A DNA stretch of 14,279 bases from G041228335 sp964580905. Lineage in GTDB: Bacteria > Pseudomonadota > Alphaproteobacteria > Puniceispirillales > UBA1172. The notes under the pieces are model-generated. The model was not told where the DNA came from. It did not search any database and was given only the letters and a program-made list of their open reading frames with translations. Of this stretch, positions 5,996 through 13,876 are shown piece by piece. Where the stretch lies: contig CAZOLR010000042.1 of the NCBI GenBank assembly GCA_964580905.1, forward strand, positions 1 through 14,279, read 5' to 3'. How positions within the stretch are numbered: the first letter of the stretch is position 1; each line of letters begins with the position of its first letter. Both the position numbers and the translations under genes were made by a program.

Positions 5996-7504
5996 ATGCT
6001 TGATGCAGGCACTCTGGCAGAATTGGGTCCGTATCGCCGTATGGTGCGTTTCAGGCTCAACGGGGAAGAAAGATCAGCTGAGGGCATTTCACCTGATACA
6101 ACACTTCTCAACTGGCTCAGGGAAGACGCTGTCTTAAAAGGCACCAAGGAAGGCTGTGCCGAAGGGGATTGCGGGGCCTGTACGGTGGTGGTGGCGCGGC
6201 ATCGCGCCGATGGCTCGGTGGAACGGGTGCCGGTTAATGCCTGTATTCTCTTCATGCCCATGCTGGATGGTCTTTCCGTTACCACGGTTGAAGGTCTCCT
6301 TGGGCCGTCGGGGGAATTGCATCCCTGCCAGCAGGCCATGGTCACCGCCCATGCCAGCCAATGCGGTTTCTGCACACCCGGCTTTGTGATGGCGCTTTAC
6401 GCCTTATGGGCATCGGGGAAAAAATTGACCCGGCAGATGATAAATGACGGGCTTGCCGGAAATCTCTGCCGCTGTACGGGGTATCGCCCTATTCTTGACG
6501 CCGGCCTCAGCCTTGATGAAACCCCATCTCCTGCCTGGTGTCAGGCACGACTGACCGCGGAAGATGAATGGCTTCATACCATCAAAGCCGACACGCAGAT
6601 GAAGGAAACCCTGCTGGTGGAAGAGGGCGGATCAACCCTGATCCAGCCGGGTGATGCGGATACTTTTTCCCGGATATATGCATCACATCCGGAGGCGACG
6701 GTTCTTGCCGGTGCCACGGATATCGGGCTCTGGGTTAACAAACAGCATCGTCGGCTTCCTCTCATGATCTCAATCGGCCGGGTGGCGGAATACCAGAGGA
6801 TTGAGATCAGGGGGAAAGAGATCACGATTGGTGCCGGTGTGACCCACCATGAAGCCATGCAAGCCCTGTCCGGGTATTTCCCCGATCTGGATGAGCTTCT
6901 CCGGCGGTTTGGTTCCGCCCAGGTGAGAGCAAGCGGCACGGTAGGCGGCAATATTGCAAATGGCTCTCCGATCGGTGATCTGCCCCCGGCTTTTCTTGCC
7001 CTCGGGGCTGAAATTCACCTCAGATGCGGGGCGAAAGAAAGATCCCGCCCGCTGGATGGGTTCTTTCTTGATTACATGAAAAAGGACCTGGGAGGCGGTG
7101 AACATGTCAGCCATCTGAGTATTCCGACACTCGATGAAGATGAAATCTTCGCCTGCCACAAGGTTTCCAAAAGGTTTGATCAGGATATTTCTTCGGTCAT
7201 GGGGGCGGCAAGGCTGCGACTGAAAGGAAATCGGGTCATCGCGGCGCGGCTTGCCTATGGCGGTATGGCGGCAATACCCAAGCGGGCCCCGGCAACCGAA
7301 AACGCGCTTGAAGGTATTGATCTGGCGGATACGGAGGCACTTGAAGAGGCTGTGTCATGTCTTGAGGCAGATTTTGCGCCGATTTCGGATATGCGGGCCA
7401 GCGCAGATTACCGGATGAAGGTCGCGGCGAATTTTATCTATCGCCTGGCCCATGAACAGGTAAACGGGGCTGTCCCCCGTCTTGCTTCAGCGGCGGGATG
7501 GTAG
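5996..7504 (+). CDS. xdhA: Xanthine dehydrogenase small subunit (2Fe-2S and FAD)
   Basis: XdhA carries electrons from the molybdenum centre in XdhB through two 2Fe-2S clusters to FAD and NAD+ during oxidation of hypoxanthine and xanthine to urate. The plant-type ferredoxin cluster is ligated by Cys54, Cys59, Cys62 and Cys83. The helical domain cluster uses Cys123, Cys126, Cys158 and Cys160 (QCGFCTPG and NLCRCTGYRP). The FAD domain follows from about residue 200, with TVLAGATDIGLW and the glycine-rich GTVGGNIANGSPIGDLPP. The 502-residue length matches two-subunit bacterial XdhA. The start is set by GGGAG upstream; Met16 has no ribosome site and would be a less supported choice. uraH ends two bases before it and xdhB starts three bases after it. 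Confidence 0.97.
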   Translation: MLDAGTLAELGPYRRMVRFRLNGEERSAEGISPDTTLLNWLREDAVLKGTKEGCAEGDCGACTVVVARHRADGSVERVPVNACILFMPMLDGLSVTTVEGLLGPSGELHPCQQAMVTAHASQCGFCTPGFVMALYALWASGKKLTRQMINDGLAGNLCRCTGYRPILDAGLSLDETPSPAWCQARLTAEDEWLHTIKADTQMKETLLVEEGGSTLIQPGDADTFSRIYASHPEATVLAGATDIGLWVNKQHRRLPLMISIGRVAEYQRIEIRGKEITIGAGVTHHEAMQALSGYFPDLDELLRRFGSAQVRASGTVGGNIANGSPIGDLPPAFLALGAEIHLRCGAKERSRPLDGFFLDYMKKDLGGGEHVSHLSIPTLDEDEIFACHKVSKRFDQDISSVMGAARLRLKGNRVIAARLAYGGMAAIPKRAPATENALEGIDLADTEALEEAVSCLEADFAPISDMRASADYRMKVAANFIYRLAHEQVNGAVPRLASAAGW

Positions 7505-7507
7505 GCC

Positions 7508-9820
7508 ATGCCCGGGCAGGTACGTCAATCCCGTTTTCATGATAGCGCCCATCTGCATGTCAGCGGAAAGGCGCGATACACGGATGATCTGCCCGAACCT
7601 CCGGGCCTGCTTCATCTCTGCCTCGGGCTCTCCGCTACAGCTCACGGGCATATCCGGTCCATGAACCTTGATGCGGTCCTTAGCGCCCCGGGTGTTGTCG
7701 GGGTGCTGACGGCTGACGATATTCCCGGCACCAATGATGCAAGTCCCATCGCCGGGGATGACCCGATTTTTGCTGATGATCTGGTGTCGTATCACGGCCA
7801 GTCCCTTTTTGCTGTTGTGGCCAAAACCCGGCTTGAGGCCAGGCGTGCTGCGGCCCTTGCTGAAATTGAATATGACCCTCTGCCAGCTGTGCTGACCATA
7901 AAGGAGGCAATGGAAAAAGGCAGCCTGCTTGCTGCGCCTTCGGTGATGCAACGCGGTGATCCGGAGAAAGCGCTCAACGCCTCGCCGCACCGGCTGTCCG
8001 GAGAGATCAGCATGGGCGGTCAGGAGCACTTCTATCTTGAAGGTCAGGCTGCGATGGCCCTGCCGGGTGAGGATGGTTCGGTTCATGTCTTCGCATCTAC
8101 CCAGCATCCCACTGAAATTCAGCACAAGATCGCGGCGGCGCTGGCCTGCCCGTTTCATCAGGTGACGGTTGAAGTCCGCCGGATGGGGGGTGCTTTCGGC
8201 GGTAAGGAAAGCCAGGGCAACCTGCCTGCGCTGGTGGCGGCTGTTGCCGCGCATCGGTTTGGCCGCCCCGCCAAGATCGTCTATGACCGGGATGACGATA
8301 TGCGGCTCACGGGCAAGCGCCATGATATGCTTGTCCGCTATGAGGCCGGGTTTGACGATGAAGGCAGGATCAATGCCATCCTTGCTGATCATCACCTGAG
8401 ATGCGGCATGTCCTGGGATCTGTCCCAACCCATTGCGGACCGGGCGATGCTCCATGCCGATAATGCGTATTTCCTGCCGGCGGTGCGGGTGAAGTCATTC
8501 ATGCATAAGACACACACGCCGTCCAATACGGCGTTCCGTGGCTTTGGCGGCCCGCAGGGCATGGTCGGAATGGAACGCATCATTGACGCCATTGCGCATC
8601 ATCTCGGCCTTGATCCTGTTCTTGTCCGGCAACGAAATTTCTATCCGGACGCGAGCAGGCCTGACCCTTTAAGGCAGATGACCCCTTACGGGATGGAGGT
8701 GACAGATGCCCCGATCAACGCGCTGACCGATCAGCTCATCACATCTTCCGATTATCATGCACGGCGCGCGCAGATCGAAGCGGAGAACGCATCTGATCCG
8801 GTTGTGCGGCGGGGTATTGCCCTTACCCCGGTGAAATTCGGCATTTCCTTTACCAAGACATTTCTCAATCAGGCCGGTGCGCTGGTGAATGTCTATACCG
8901 ACGGATCCGTTCAGCTGAATCACGGCGGCACGGAAATGGGTCAGGGGCTGCACACCAAGATCAGGCAGATTGTTGCCGATTGTTTTGCTCTCCCGCTTGA
9001 AGATGTCCGCATCACTGCGACAACCACGGGCAAAGTGCCGAACACTTCCGCCACCGCCGCCTCTTCCGGCACCGATCTCAATGGCATGGCTGCGCATAAC
9101 GCGGCGACGGAGATCCGCTCACGGATGGCGGAATATCTCGCCGGTCTTTATCAGACATCACCGGAAGAGGTGGATTTTACCGGCGGGAATGTCCTTATCG
9201 GAAAGACAGCTCTCTCTTTCAGGGAGGCGGCTGAACAATGCTGGATGGGGCGCATCCCTCTGTCGTCCACCGGGTTCTACGCAACGCCTGAAATCGACTG
9301 GGACAGGGAGAGTTTTTCAGGTCGTCCGTTCTATTATTTCGCCTATGGTGCCGCGGTCACGGAAGTTGCGGTGGACACGTTTACCGGCGAGAACCGGATA
9401 CTCAGATGCGATATTCTTCATGATGTCGGCCATTCCATCAATCCGGCGATTGACCGTGGACAGATTGAAGGCGGATACGTGCAGGGCGCAGGCTGGCTGA
9501 CTATGGAGGAAATCGTCTATGGTGACGACGGCAGGCTGGCAACCCACGCGCCATCAACCTACAAGATCCCGGCCCTTTCGGATCAGCCTTTGGATTTCCG
9601 GGTTGAACTTTTTGAAGGCGGGGGAAATCCTGCCGGGGCTATACATCGCTCAAAGGCGGTGGGTGAGCCGCCTCTGATGCTGGGGATCAGTGCTCTCATG
9701 GCGCTCAGCGATGCTGTCCGCGGGTATAAGGGATCAGGTCTTTATCCTGATCTGCATGCTCCGGCGACACCTGAACGCATCTTGCATGCCCTGACACGCC
9801 TTAAGGAAGAAGGGCAATGA
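7508..9820 (+). CDS. xdhB: Xanthine dehydrogenase large subunit (molybdopterin-binding)
   Basis: XdhB holds the molybdenum cofactor and hydroxylates hypoxanthine and xanthine. The 770-residue protein has the expected motifs in order: GQEHFYLEGQ at 171-180, RRMGGAFGGKE at 224-234, AFRGFGGPQG at 342-351, KFGISFT at 443-449, GGTEMGQGLHTK at 473-484, and the catalytic Glu720 in KAVGEPPLML. Glu234 and Arg344 correspond to the purine-orienting residues known from Rhodobacter and bovine enzymes (Glu802 and Arg880 of bovine XDH), and Phe444 to one of the stacking phenylalanines. These mark a true xanthine dehydrogenase as opposed to an aldehyde oxidase. The start follows a GGGATGG ribosome site that overlaps the end of xdhA. 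Its stop codon overlaps the xdhC start. Confidence 0.97.
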   Translation: MPGQVRQSRFHDSAHLHVSGKARYTDDLPEPPGLLHLCLGLSATAHGHIRSMNLDAVLSAPGVVGVLTADDIPGTNDASPIAGDDPIFADDLVSYHGQSLFAVVAKTRLEARRAAALAEIEYDPLPAVLTIKEAMEKGSLLAAPSVMQRGDPEKALNASPHRLSGEISMGGQEHFYLEGQAAMALPGEDGSVHVFASTQHPTEIQHKIAAALACPFHQVTVEVRRMGGAFGGKESQGNLPALVAAVAAHRFGRPAKIVYDRDDDMRLTGKRHDMLVRYEAGFDDEGRINAILADHHLRCGMSWDLSQPIADRAMLHADNAYFLPAVRVKSFMHKTHTPSNTAFRGFGGPQGMVGMERIIDAIAHHLGLDPVLVRQRNFYPDASRPDPLRQMTPYGMEVTDAPINALTDQLITSSDYHARRAQIEAENASDPVVRRGIALTPVKFGISFTKTFLNQAGALVNVYTDGSVQLNHGGTEMGQGLHTKIRQIVADCFALPLEDVRITATTTGKVPNTSATAASSGTDLNGMAAHNAATEIRSRMAEYLAGLYQTSPEEVDFTGGNVLIGKTALSFREAAEQCWMGRIPLSSTGFYATPEIDWDRESFSGRPFYYFAYGAAVTEVAVDTFTGENRILRCDILHDVGHSINPAIDRGQIEGGYVQGAGWLTMEEIVYGDDGRLATHAPSTYKIPALSDQPLDFRVELFEGGGNPAGAIHRSKAVGEPPLMLGISALMALSDAVRGYKGSGLYPDLHAPATPERILHALTRLKEEGQ

Positions 9821-10716
9821 TAAAAGCCTGGAAGCCGGCTTTACGTGAACTCATGGATGATGATGAGGCGGCGGTGCTTGTCACCGTTATTGAGGCGCGG
9901 GGCTCGACCCCCCGTGATGAAGGGGCATGGCTTGCGGTGGGAGGCAAAGGCTTTATCGGTACAATCGGCGGCGGCGCGCTTGAATTCGATGCCATCGCCC
10001 GGGCAAGAGATCTCCTCAGTCAGGAAGGGATGTGGCTGCGGCAAGTCGTTGAACAGCCACTTGGTCCCAATCTCGGCCAGTGCTGTGGTGGTCATGTCAG
10101 GCTGTTGTTTGAGCGGATAGGCAAGGCCGAAATGGCTGAGCTTGCACGGTTGAGTGAACATGCCTCCACCTGCCATCCGCTGAAATCCGGGGTGCCGGCC
10201 AGCGATATATCAACAGAAAGCCGTGAGGATACCCATTCAGTATATCACCGTCCGGCAACAGCCTCGCCGCGTTCGTTATTCGTTTATGGGGCGGGGCATG
10301 TGGGTCGGGCGCTGATGGCTATTACCGGAGATCTGGGTTTTGACCGAACCTGGGTTGATATCAGCCGTGACCGGTTTCCCGCAACCGTGCCGGAGGATAT
10401 CAATGTGCTGGTGGCGGCTCAACCTGATGTTGCGGCGGGGTATGCGCCGGACAATGCCGTCCATCTTGTGCTGACTCATGATCACGCGCTGGATCAGGAG
10501 ATTTGCGCAACGCTCCTCAACAAAGGAAAATTTGGCTTTCTTGGCCTGATCGGATCAGATACAAAACGGACACGTTTTACCCGCAGGCTTTCTGATGCCG
10601 GAATTGATCCGTCCATGCTGGACAGGCTGGTCTGTCCTGTCGGGATCAGGGCTGTCAGGGGCAAGGACCCGGCACGGGTTGCGCTGTCGATTGCAGCCCA
10701 GCTTGCCAGTCTGTAG
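9817..10716 (+). CDS. xdhC: XdhC molybdenum cofactor insertion/maturation factor
   Basis: XdhC binds molybdenum cofactor, helps its sulfuration and delivers it to XdhB; it is not part of the mature enzyme. The 299-residue protein has two parts. The N-terminal domain includes ARGSTPR (27-33), the GTIGGGALE loop (48-56) and GQCCGG (87-92), whose Cys is tied to cofactor binding. The C-terminal Rossmann-like domain starts at about residue 152 with VYGAGHVGRAL (156-166) and ends with GKDPARVALSIAAQL. A variable linker at about 105-150 joins them. The start overlaps the xdhB stop in an ATGA, which implies translational coupling. The usual GIGGK-type stretch reads GIRAVRGKDP here, a modest variation. 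Position after xdhB is the classical arrangement. Confidence 0.95.
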   Translation: MIKAWKPALRELMDDDEAAVLVTVIEARGSTPRDEGAWLAVGGKGFIGTIGGGALEFDAIARARDLLSQEGMWLRQVVEQPLGPNLGQCCGGHVRLLFERIGKAEMAELARLSEHASTCHPLKSGVPASDISTESREDTHSVYHRPATASPRSLFVYGAGHVGRALMAITGDLGFDRTWVDISRDRFPATVPEDINVLVAAQPDVAAGYAPDNAVHLVLTHDHALDQEICATLLNKGKFGFLGLIGSDTKRTRFTRRLSDAGIDPSMLDRLVCPVGIRAVRGKDPARVALSIAAQLASL

Positions 10717-10737
10717 AATGGAACGAGGGGGAATGAA

Positions 10738-11931
10738 ATGATTGATCTGATACTGGTTTGGGCAGAAATGCTGATCCGCTGGCTTCATGTCATAGCCGGT
10801 GTGGCCTGGATAGGCTCTTCCTTTTATTTTATTGCTCTCGATCTGAGCCTGAAGCCCGGCAAAGATCTCCCGAAGGAAGCTTACGGACAGGCCTGGCAGG
10901 TTCATGGCGGTGGATTTTACAATATGGTGAAATATCTGGTGGCGCCGGAGCGGATGCCGTCTGAACTCACCTGGTTCAAATGGGAAGCCTATGCAACCTG
11001 GCTTTCCGGCGCCGCCCTGATGGTGGTGATTTACTATTTCGGTGCGGAACTGTATCTGATCGACTTTGAGGGGGTGTATCTTGAACCCTGGCAGGCGGTG
11101 GCCATGTCTCTTGGCGGCATCGTTCTGGGATGGGCGGTGTATGATGTCATCTGCCGGTCTCCTCTGGGTCGGTCAACAGGTATGCTGGCCGGGTTTGTGT
11201 TTGTCTTTCTGATGGTGATGAGCTGGGGATATGCCCAGATTTTTGCTCCGCGCGGGGCTTTCATGCAGATGGGGGTCATGATGGGCACGATCATGGCCGC
11301 CAATGTGCTGATGGTGATCATCCCCGGGCAGCGCAAGGTTGTGGCAAGTCTGATGGCAGGAGAAGACCCTGATCCCGAATACGGACGCCGCGGCAAGCAG
11401 AGATCACTGCACAATAACTACCTCACCCTGCCGGTGGTTCTGGTGATGATCGGCGGGCATTATCCGGTGCTGTATGCAACCGAATATGCCTGGGTTATCC
11501 TTGGGTTGGTGCTTGTTATCGGCGGGCTGGTCCGCCATTTCTTCAACACAAAACACAAAGGTGATCCGGCCCCTTGGTGGACATGGGGGGCTGCTGGTGT
11601 ATTGATGGCGCTGGCTTTCTGGGTCGGGTTGATGGGCTCGCCCGTGATGAAAAATGCCGGAGACGAAGCCATGGTGAGTGAGGATCTCAGCAGTGATGCG
11701 ATAGCCCTTGTGATGGAACGTTGCGGGATCTGTCATGCGGCTCAACCGGAATGGGATGGCATGGCCCTGCCGCCCAAAGGCGTCATCCTTGATCATCCCG
11801 ATGCCATTAACCGGGCGCGAAAGAAGATTGCCGAACAGGCCGCGTGGTCTGACGCGATGCCGCCTGGCGGGGTGATAAGCCTGACAACAGCGGAGCGGCA
11901 GTTGCTTGCCGCCTGGTATGAAAACAGATAG
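10738..11931 (+). CDS. puuD: Membrane urate oxidase with C-terminal cytochrome c domain
   Basis: PuuD oxidises urate to 5-hydroxyisourate and hands electrons to a fused cytochrome c, so they go to the respiratory chain and no peroxide is made as in soluble uricase. The 397-residue protein has about eight hydrophobic helices, roughly at 4-34, 84-105, 117-137, 147-168, 176-196, 228-243, 248-268 and 281-300. RWLHVIAGVAWIGSSFYF (14-31) is typical of the family. The tail holds one haem c site, CGICH at 329-333, with Met374 in SDAMPPGG as likely sixth ligand; this domain should be periplasmic. The start is supported by GAGGGGG (10725-10731), six bases upstream. It lies 21 bases after xdhC and 9 before allA. 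No soluble uricase or HpxO-type hydroxylase is present, so this is the only urate-oxidising enzyme seen. Confidence 0.95.
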   Translation: MIDLILVWAEMLIRWLHVIAGVAWIGSSFYFIALDLSLKPGKDLPKEAYGQAWQVHGGGFYNMVKYLVAPERMPSELTWFKWEAYATWLSGAALMVVIYYFGAELYLIDFEGVYLEPWQAVAMSLGGIVLGWAVYDVICRSPLGRSTGMLAGFVFVFLMVMSWGYAQIFAPRGAFMQMGVMMGTIMAANVLMVIIPGQRKVVASLMAGEDPDPEYGRRGKQRSLHNNYLTLPVVLVMIGGHYPVLYATEYAWVILGLVLVIGGLVRHFFNTKHKGDPAPWWTWGAAGVLMALAFWVGLMGSPVMKNAGDEAMVSEDLSSDAIALVMERCGICHAAQPEWDGMALPPKGVILDHPDAINRARKKIAEQAAWSDAMPPGGVISLTTAERQLLAAWYENR

Positions 11932-11940
11932 GGATACCCA

Positions 11941-12441
11941 ATGCCATTTGTACTTTCACCGGAACCTTTAACCAAACAAAACTTTGCCCCTTATGGCGAT
12001 GTGCTGGAAATTGACGGGGCTGAACAGTTCCCGATCAATGCGGGCACCACCACCCGGTTTCACCGGCTGGCAGATGTGGTCGCAAGCCCGCCGGATGGCC
12101 AGGTGATCCTGTCGATATTCCGGGGGACACGCCGCCCTTCCCCGATTTCCATCACCATGATGGAACGCCACCCTCTCGGCAGTCAGGCCTTTTTCCCGCT
12201 CAGCCCGTCCGACTGGCTGGTGGTGGTGGCGGATGACCGGGATGGAAAACCTGACCCTTCCGGTCTGCGGTGTTTTCAGGCAAGCGGCATACAAGGGGTG
12301 CAATACGCGCCGGATGTCTGGCATCACCCGCTTCTTATCCTTGATCCGGTGCAGGATTTCTTCATTGTTGATCGTCACGGCGGCGGCAACAATCTGGAAG
12401 AACATGAATTTGACAGCGTCGTGGCGGAGATCAGGATCTAG
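11941..12441 (+). CDS. allA: Ureidoglycolate lyase
   Basis: AllA cleaves S-ureidoglycolate to glyoxylate and urea at the end of allantoin breakdown. The 166-residue cupin-like protein matches the family over its length. Visible motifs are FAPYGDVLE (15-23), INAGTTTRFHRL (32-43), MERHPLGSQAFFPL (74-87), VWHHPLL (126-132) and FIVDR (141-145), the conserved His residues being in HPLG and WHHP. It is the last gene of the uraH-allA operon, starting nine bases after puuD with AGGGA upstream. Its TAG stop shares the palindrome CTAG with the stop of the convergent deaminase gene. The enzymes that would supply its substrate from allantoin are not in the window, so they must be encoded elsewhere. Confidence 0.94.
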   Translation: MPFVLSPEPLTKQNFAPYGDVLEIDGAEQFPINAGTTTRFHRLADVVASPPDGQVILSIFRGTRRPSPISITMMERHPLGSQAFFPLSPSDWLVVVADDRDGKPDPSGLRCFQASGIQGVQYAPDVWHHPLLILDPVQDFFIVDRHGGGNNLEEHEFDSVVAEIRI

Positions 12442-13790
12442 CCGTTCACAAGATCCATGGAAAATTTGCGATGCCGCTGCATAAGCTCGCCAAGATCCAT
12501 GGTGGTCAGTCTGCCATCGCGCACCACCAGCCTGCCATTGATGATGGTATGGCGCGTCTTGACCGGACCGCAGAAAATGAGGGCGGCCACCGGATCATGG
12601 AGAGCGCCGGCAAAATCGATCTGGTTCAGATCAAAGATGGCCATGTCCGCGGCGTAATCCGGTGCAATCTGGCCGATATCATCCCGGTTGAGGACACGGG
12701 CGCCATCGCGTGTTGCCATGGTCAGGGCATCACGGGCGGTCAGGGCGGCGGGGTTGCCCCCGACCCGCTGGAGCAACATGGCCTGGCGTGCTTCGTTCAG
12801 CATATGCCCGCTATCGTTGGATGATGAGCCGTCAACGCCAAGCCCCACCGCCACGCCATGGTCACGCATCTTGCGGACAGGGGCGATGCCGCTCGCCAGC
12901 CGCATGTTGGAACAGGGGCAATGGGCAATCCCGGTGCCGGTCCGGGCAAAAAGATCAATTTCAGACGTGTTGAGACGAACACAATGGGCATGCCAGACAT
13001 CTTCCCCGACCCAGCCCAGATCTTCGGCATAATCTCCCGGACGTTTGCCGAATTTTTCTTCGGAATAGATAATGTCTTCCTCGTTTTCGGCAAGATGGGT
13101 ATGCAGACCAACACCTTTTTCCCTTGCCAGAACCGCGCTGTCCCGCATAAGTCCGGTGCTGACACTGAAGGGTGAGCAGGGAGCAAGAGCCACTCTCGTC
13201 ATGGCAAATCGCGCCGGGTTGTTGTAAGCGTCCACCACGCGCTCACTTTCCTTCATGATGAAGATTTCATCTTCAATGAGGTAATCGGGCGGCAGGCCGC
13301 CTTTGCTTTCGCCTATGCTCATCGAGCCGCGGGTTGCGGTAAAACGAACGCCGACATCTTCGGCGGCGGCAATGCTGTCATCAAGTCTGGAGCCGTTGGG
13401 ATATATATACTGATGGTCTGATGAGGTGGTGCAGCCGGTCAGGGCGAGTTCGGCAAGCCCGAGGGCAACAGCGGCCTGAATGGCATCCGGATGAAGGCGC
13501 GACCAGATCGGGTAGAGGGTCTTGAGCCAGCCGAAGAGCGTTTCGTTCTGGGCGTCCGGCAGGACACGTGTCAGGTTCTGGAAAAGATGGTGATGGGTGT
13601 TGATCATACCGGGGATGACAATGTGGCCCGAAAGGTCGATGACCTCATCTGCGGTGTGCGGCAGATCATGGCTCTGGCCTACAGCTTCAATAACACCATC
13701 CCGGCAGAAGACAGATGCACCGGATAACTCTCTTCGATCGGCATCCATGGTGACCAGAGTGTCGATATTTTTAAGCAGTAAGGTTGTCAT
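12438..13790 (-). CDS. 8-oxoguanine deaminase (amidohydrolase superfamily)
   Basis: This 450-residue zinc amidohydrolase closely resembles the 8-oxoguanine deaminase characterised from Pseudomonas aeruginosa (Pa0142), which turns 8-oxoguanine into urate and ammonia. Features shared, from my recollection of that protein, are NTHHHLFQ (64-71, metal His66 and His68), WLKTLYP (88-94), TRGSMSIGESKGGLPP (153-168), ALAPCSPFSV (201-210), HTHLAE (230-235), the His in HAHC (267-270), CPCSNMRLASGI (291-302) and GLGVDGSSSND with metal Asp320. The product urate feeds PuuD, which fits the neighbours. Related triazine hydrolases such as AtzB and guanine deaminases are alternatives, but TRGSMS and the purine context favour 8-oxoguanine. 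Only a weak GGA lies before the start, and a terminator stands 11 bases upstream. It converges on allA with shared stop bases. Confidence 0.86.
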   Translation of the reverse strand: MTTLLLKNIDTLVTMDADRRELSGASVFCRDGVIEAVGQSHDLPHTADEVIDLSGHIVIPGMINTHHHLFQNLTRVLPDAQNETLFGWLKTLYPIWSRLHPDAIQAAVALGLAELALTGCTTSSDHQYIYPNGSRLDDSIAAAEDVGVRFTATRGSMSIGESKGGLPPDYLIEDEIFIMKESERVVDAYNNPARFAMTRVALAPCSPFSVSTGLMRDSAVLAREKGVGLHTHLAENEEDIIYSEEKFGKRPGDYAEDLGWVGEDVWHAHCVRLNTSEIDLFARTGTGIAHCPCSNMRLASGIAPVRKMRDHGVAVGLGVDGSSSNDSGHMLNEARQAMLLQRVGGNPAALTARDALTMATRDGARVLNRDDIGQIAPDYAADMAIFDLNQIDFAGALHDPVAALIFCGPVKTRHTIINGRLVVRDGRLTTMDLGELMQRHRKFSMDLVNG

Positions 13791-13801
13791 GGGTGTTCCA
13801 T

Positions 13802-13834
13802 AAAAAATCCGTTGCCGGTATATGCCGGCAACGG
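13802..13834 (-). terminator. Strong rho-independent terminator between permease and deaminase
   Basis: CCGTTGCCGG (13809-13818) and CCGGCAACGG (13825-13834) form a perfect 10-bp stem with a 6-nt loop. On the minus strand a run of six T (13807-13802) follows one base after the stem, so it ends transcripts from the permease gene. On the plus strand there is no T run. The U tract stops only 11 bases before the deaminase ATG, so any deaminase transcript that begins upstream must pass it. Confidence 0.85.
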
Positions 13835-13846
13835 AAAGATTCTTAT

Positions 13847-13870
13847 GGCTTACAGATAAAAATGCAAGCC
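13847..13870 (-). promoter_or_regulatory. Second RNA hairpin in the permease-deaminase spacer
   Basis: On the minus strand GGCUUGCA and UGUAAGCC pair over 8 bp with one G-U wobble, around an eight-base U-rich loop. The stem begins six bases after the permease stop and comes just before the terminator hairpin. It could be a leader structure upstream of the deaminase, or 3'-end structure of the permease mRNA. I do not recognise it as a known riboswitch. Confidence 0.35.
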
Positions 13871-13876
13871 TTTGGG

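Noticed and set aside
7487..8455. Long minus-strand open frame (322 codons) opposite xdhB
   Set aside because: It lies wholly within xdhB, whose frame carries every expected catalytic motif. Its translation resembles no family I know; it reflects GC-rich codon bias on the opposite strand.
13802..13876. Purine or 2'-deoxyguanosine riboswitch in front of the deaminase
   Set aside because: The spacer shows two tandem simple hairpins, not a three-way junction with paired loops, and I see no conserved aptamer core. It is kept only as a possible attenuator.
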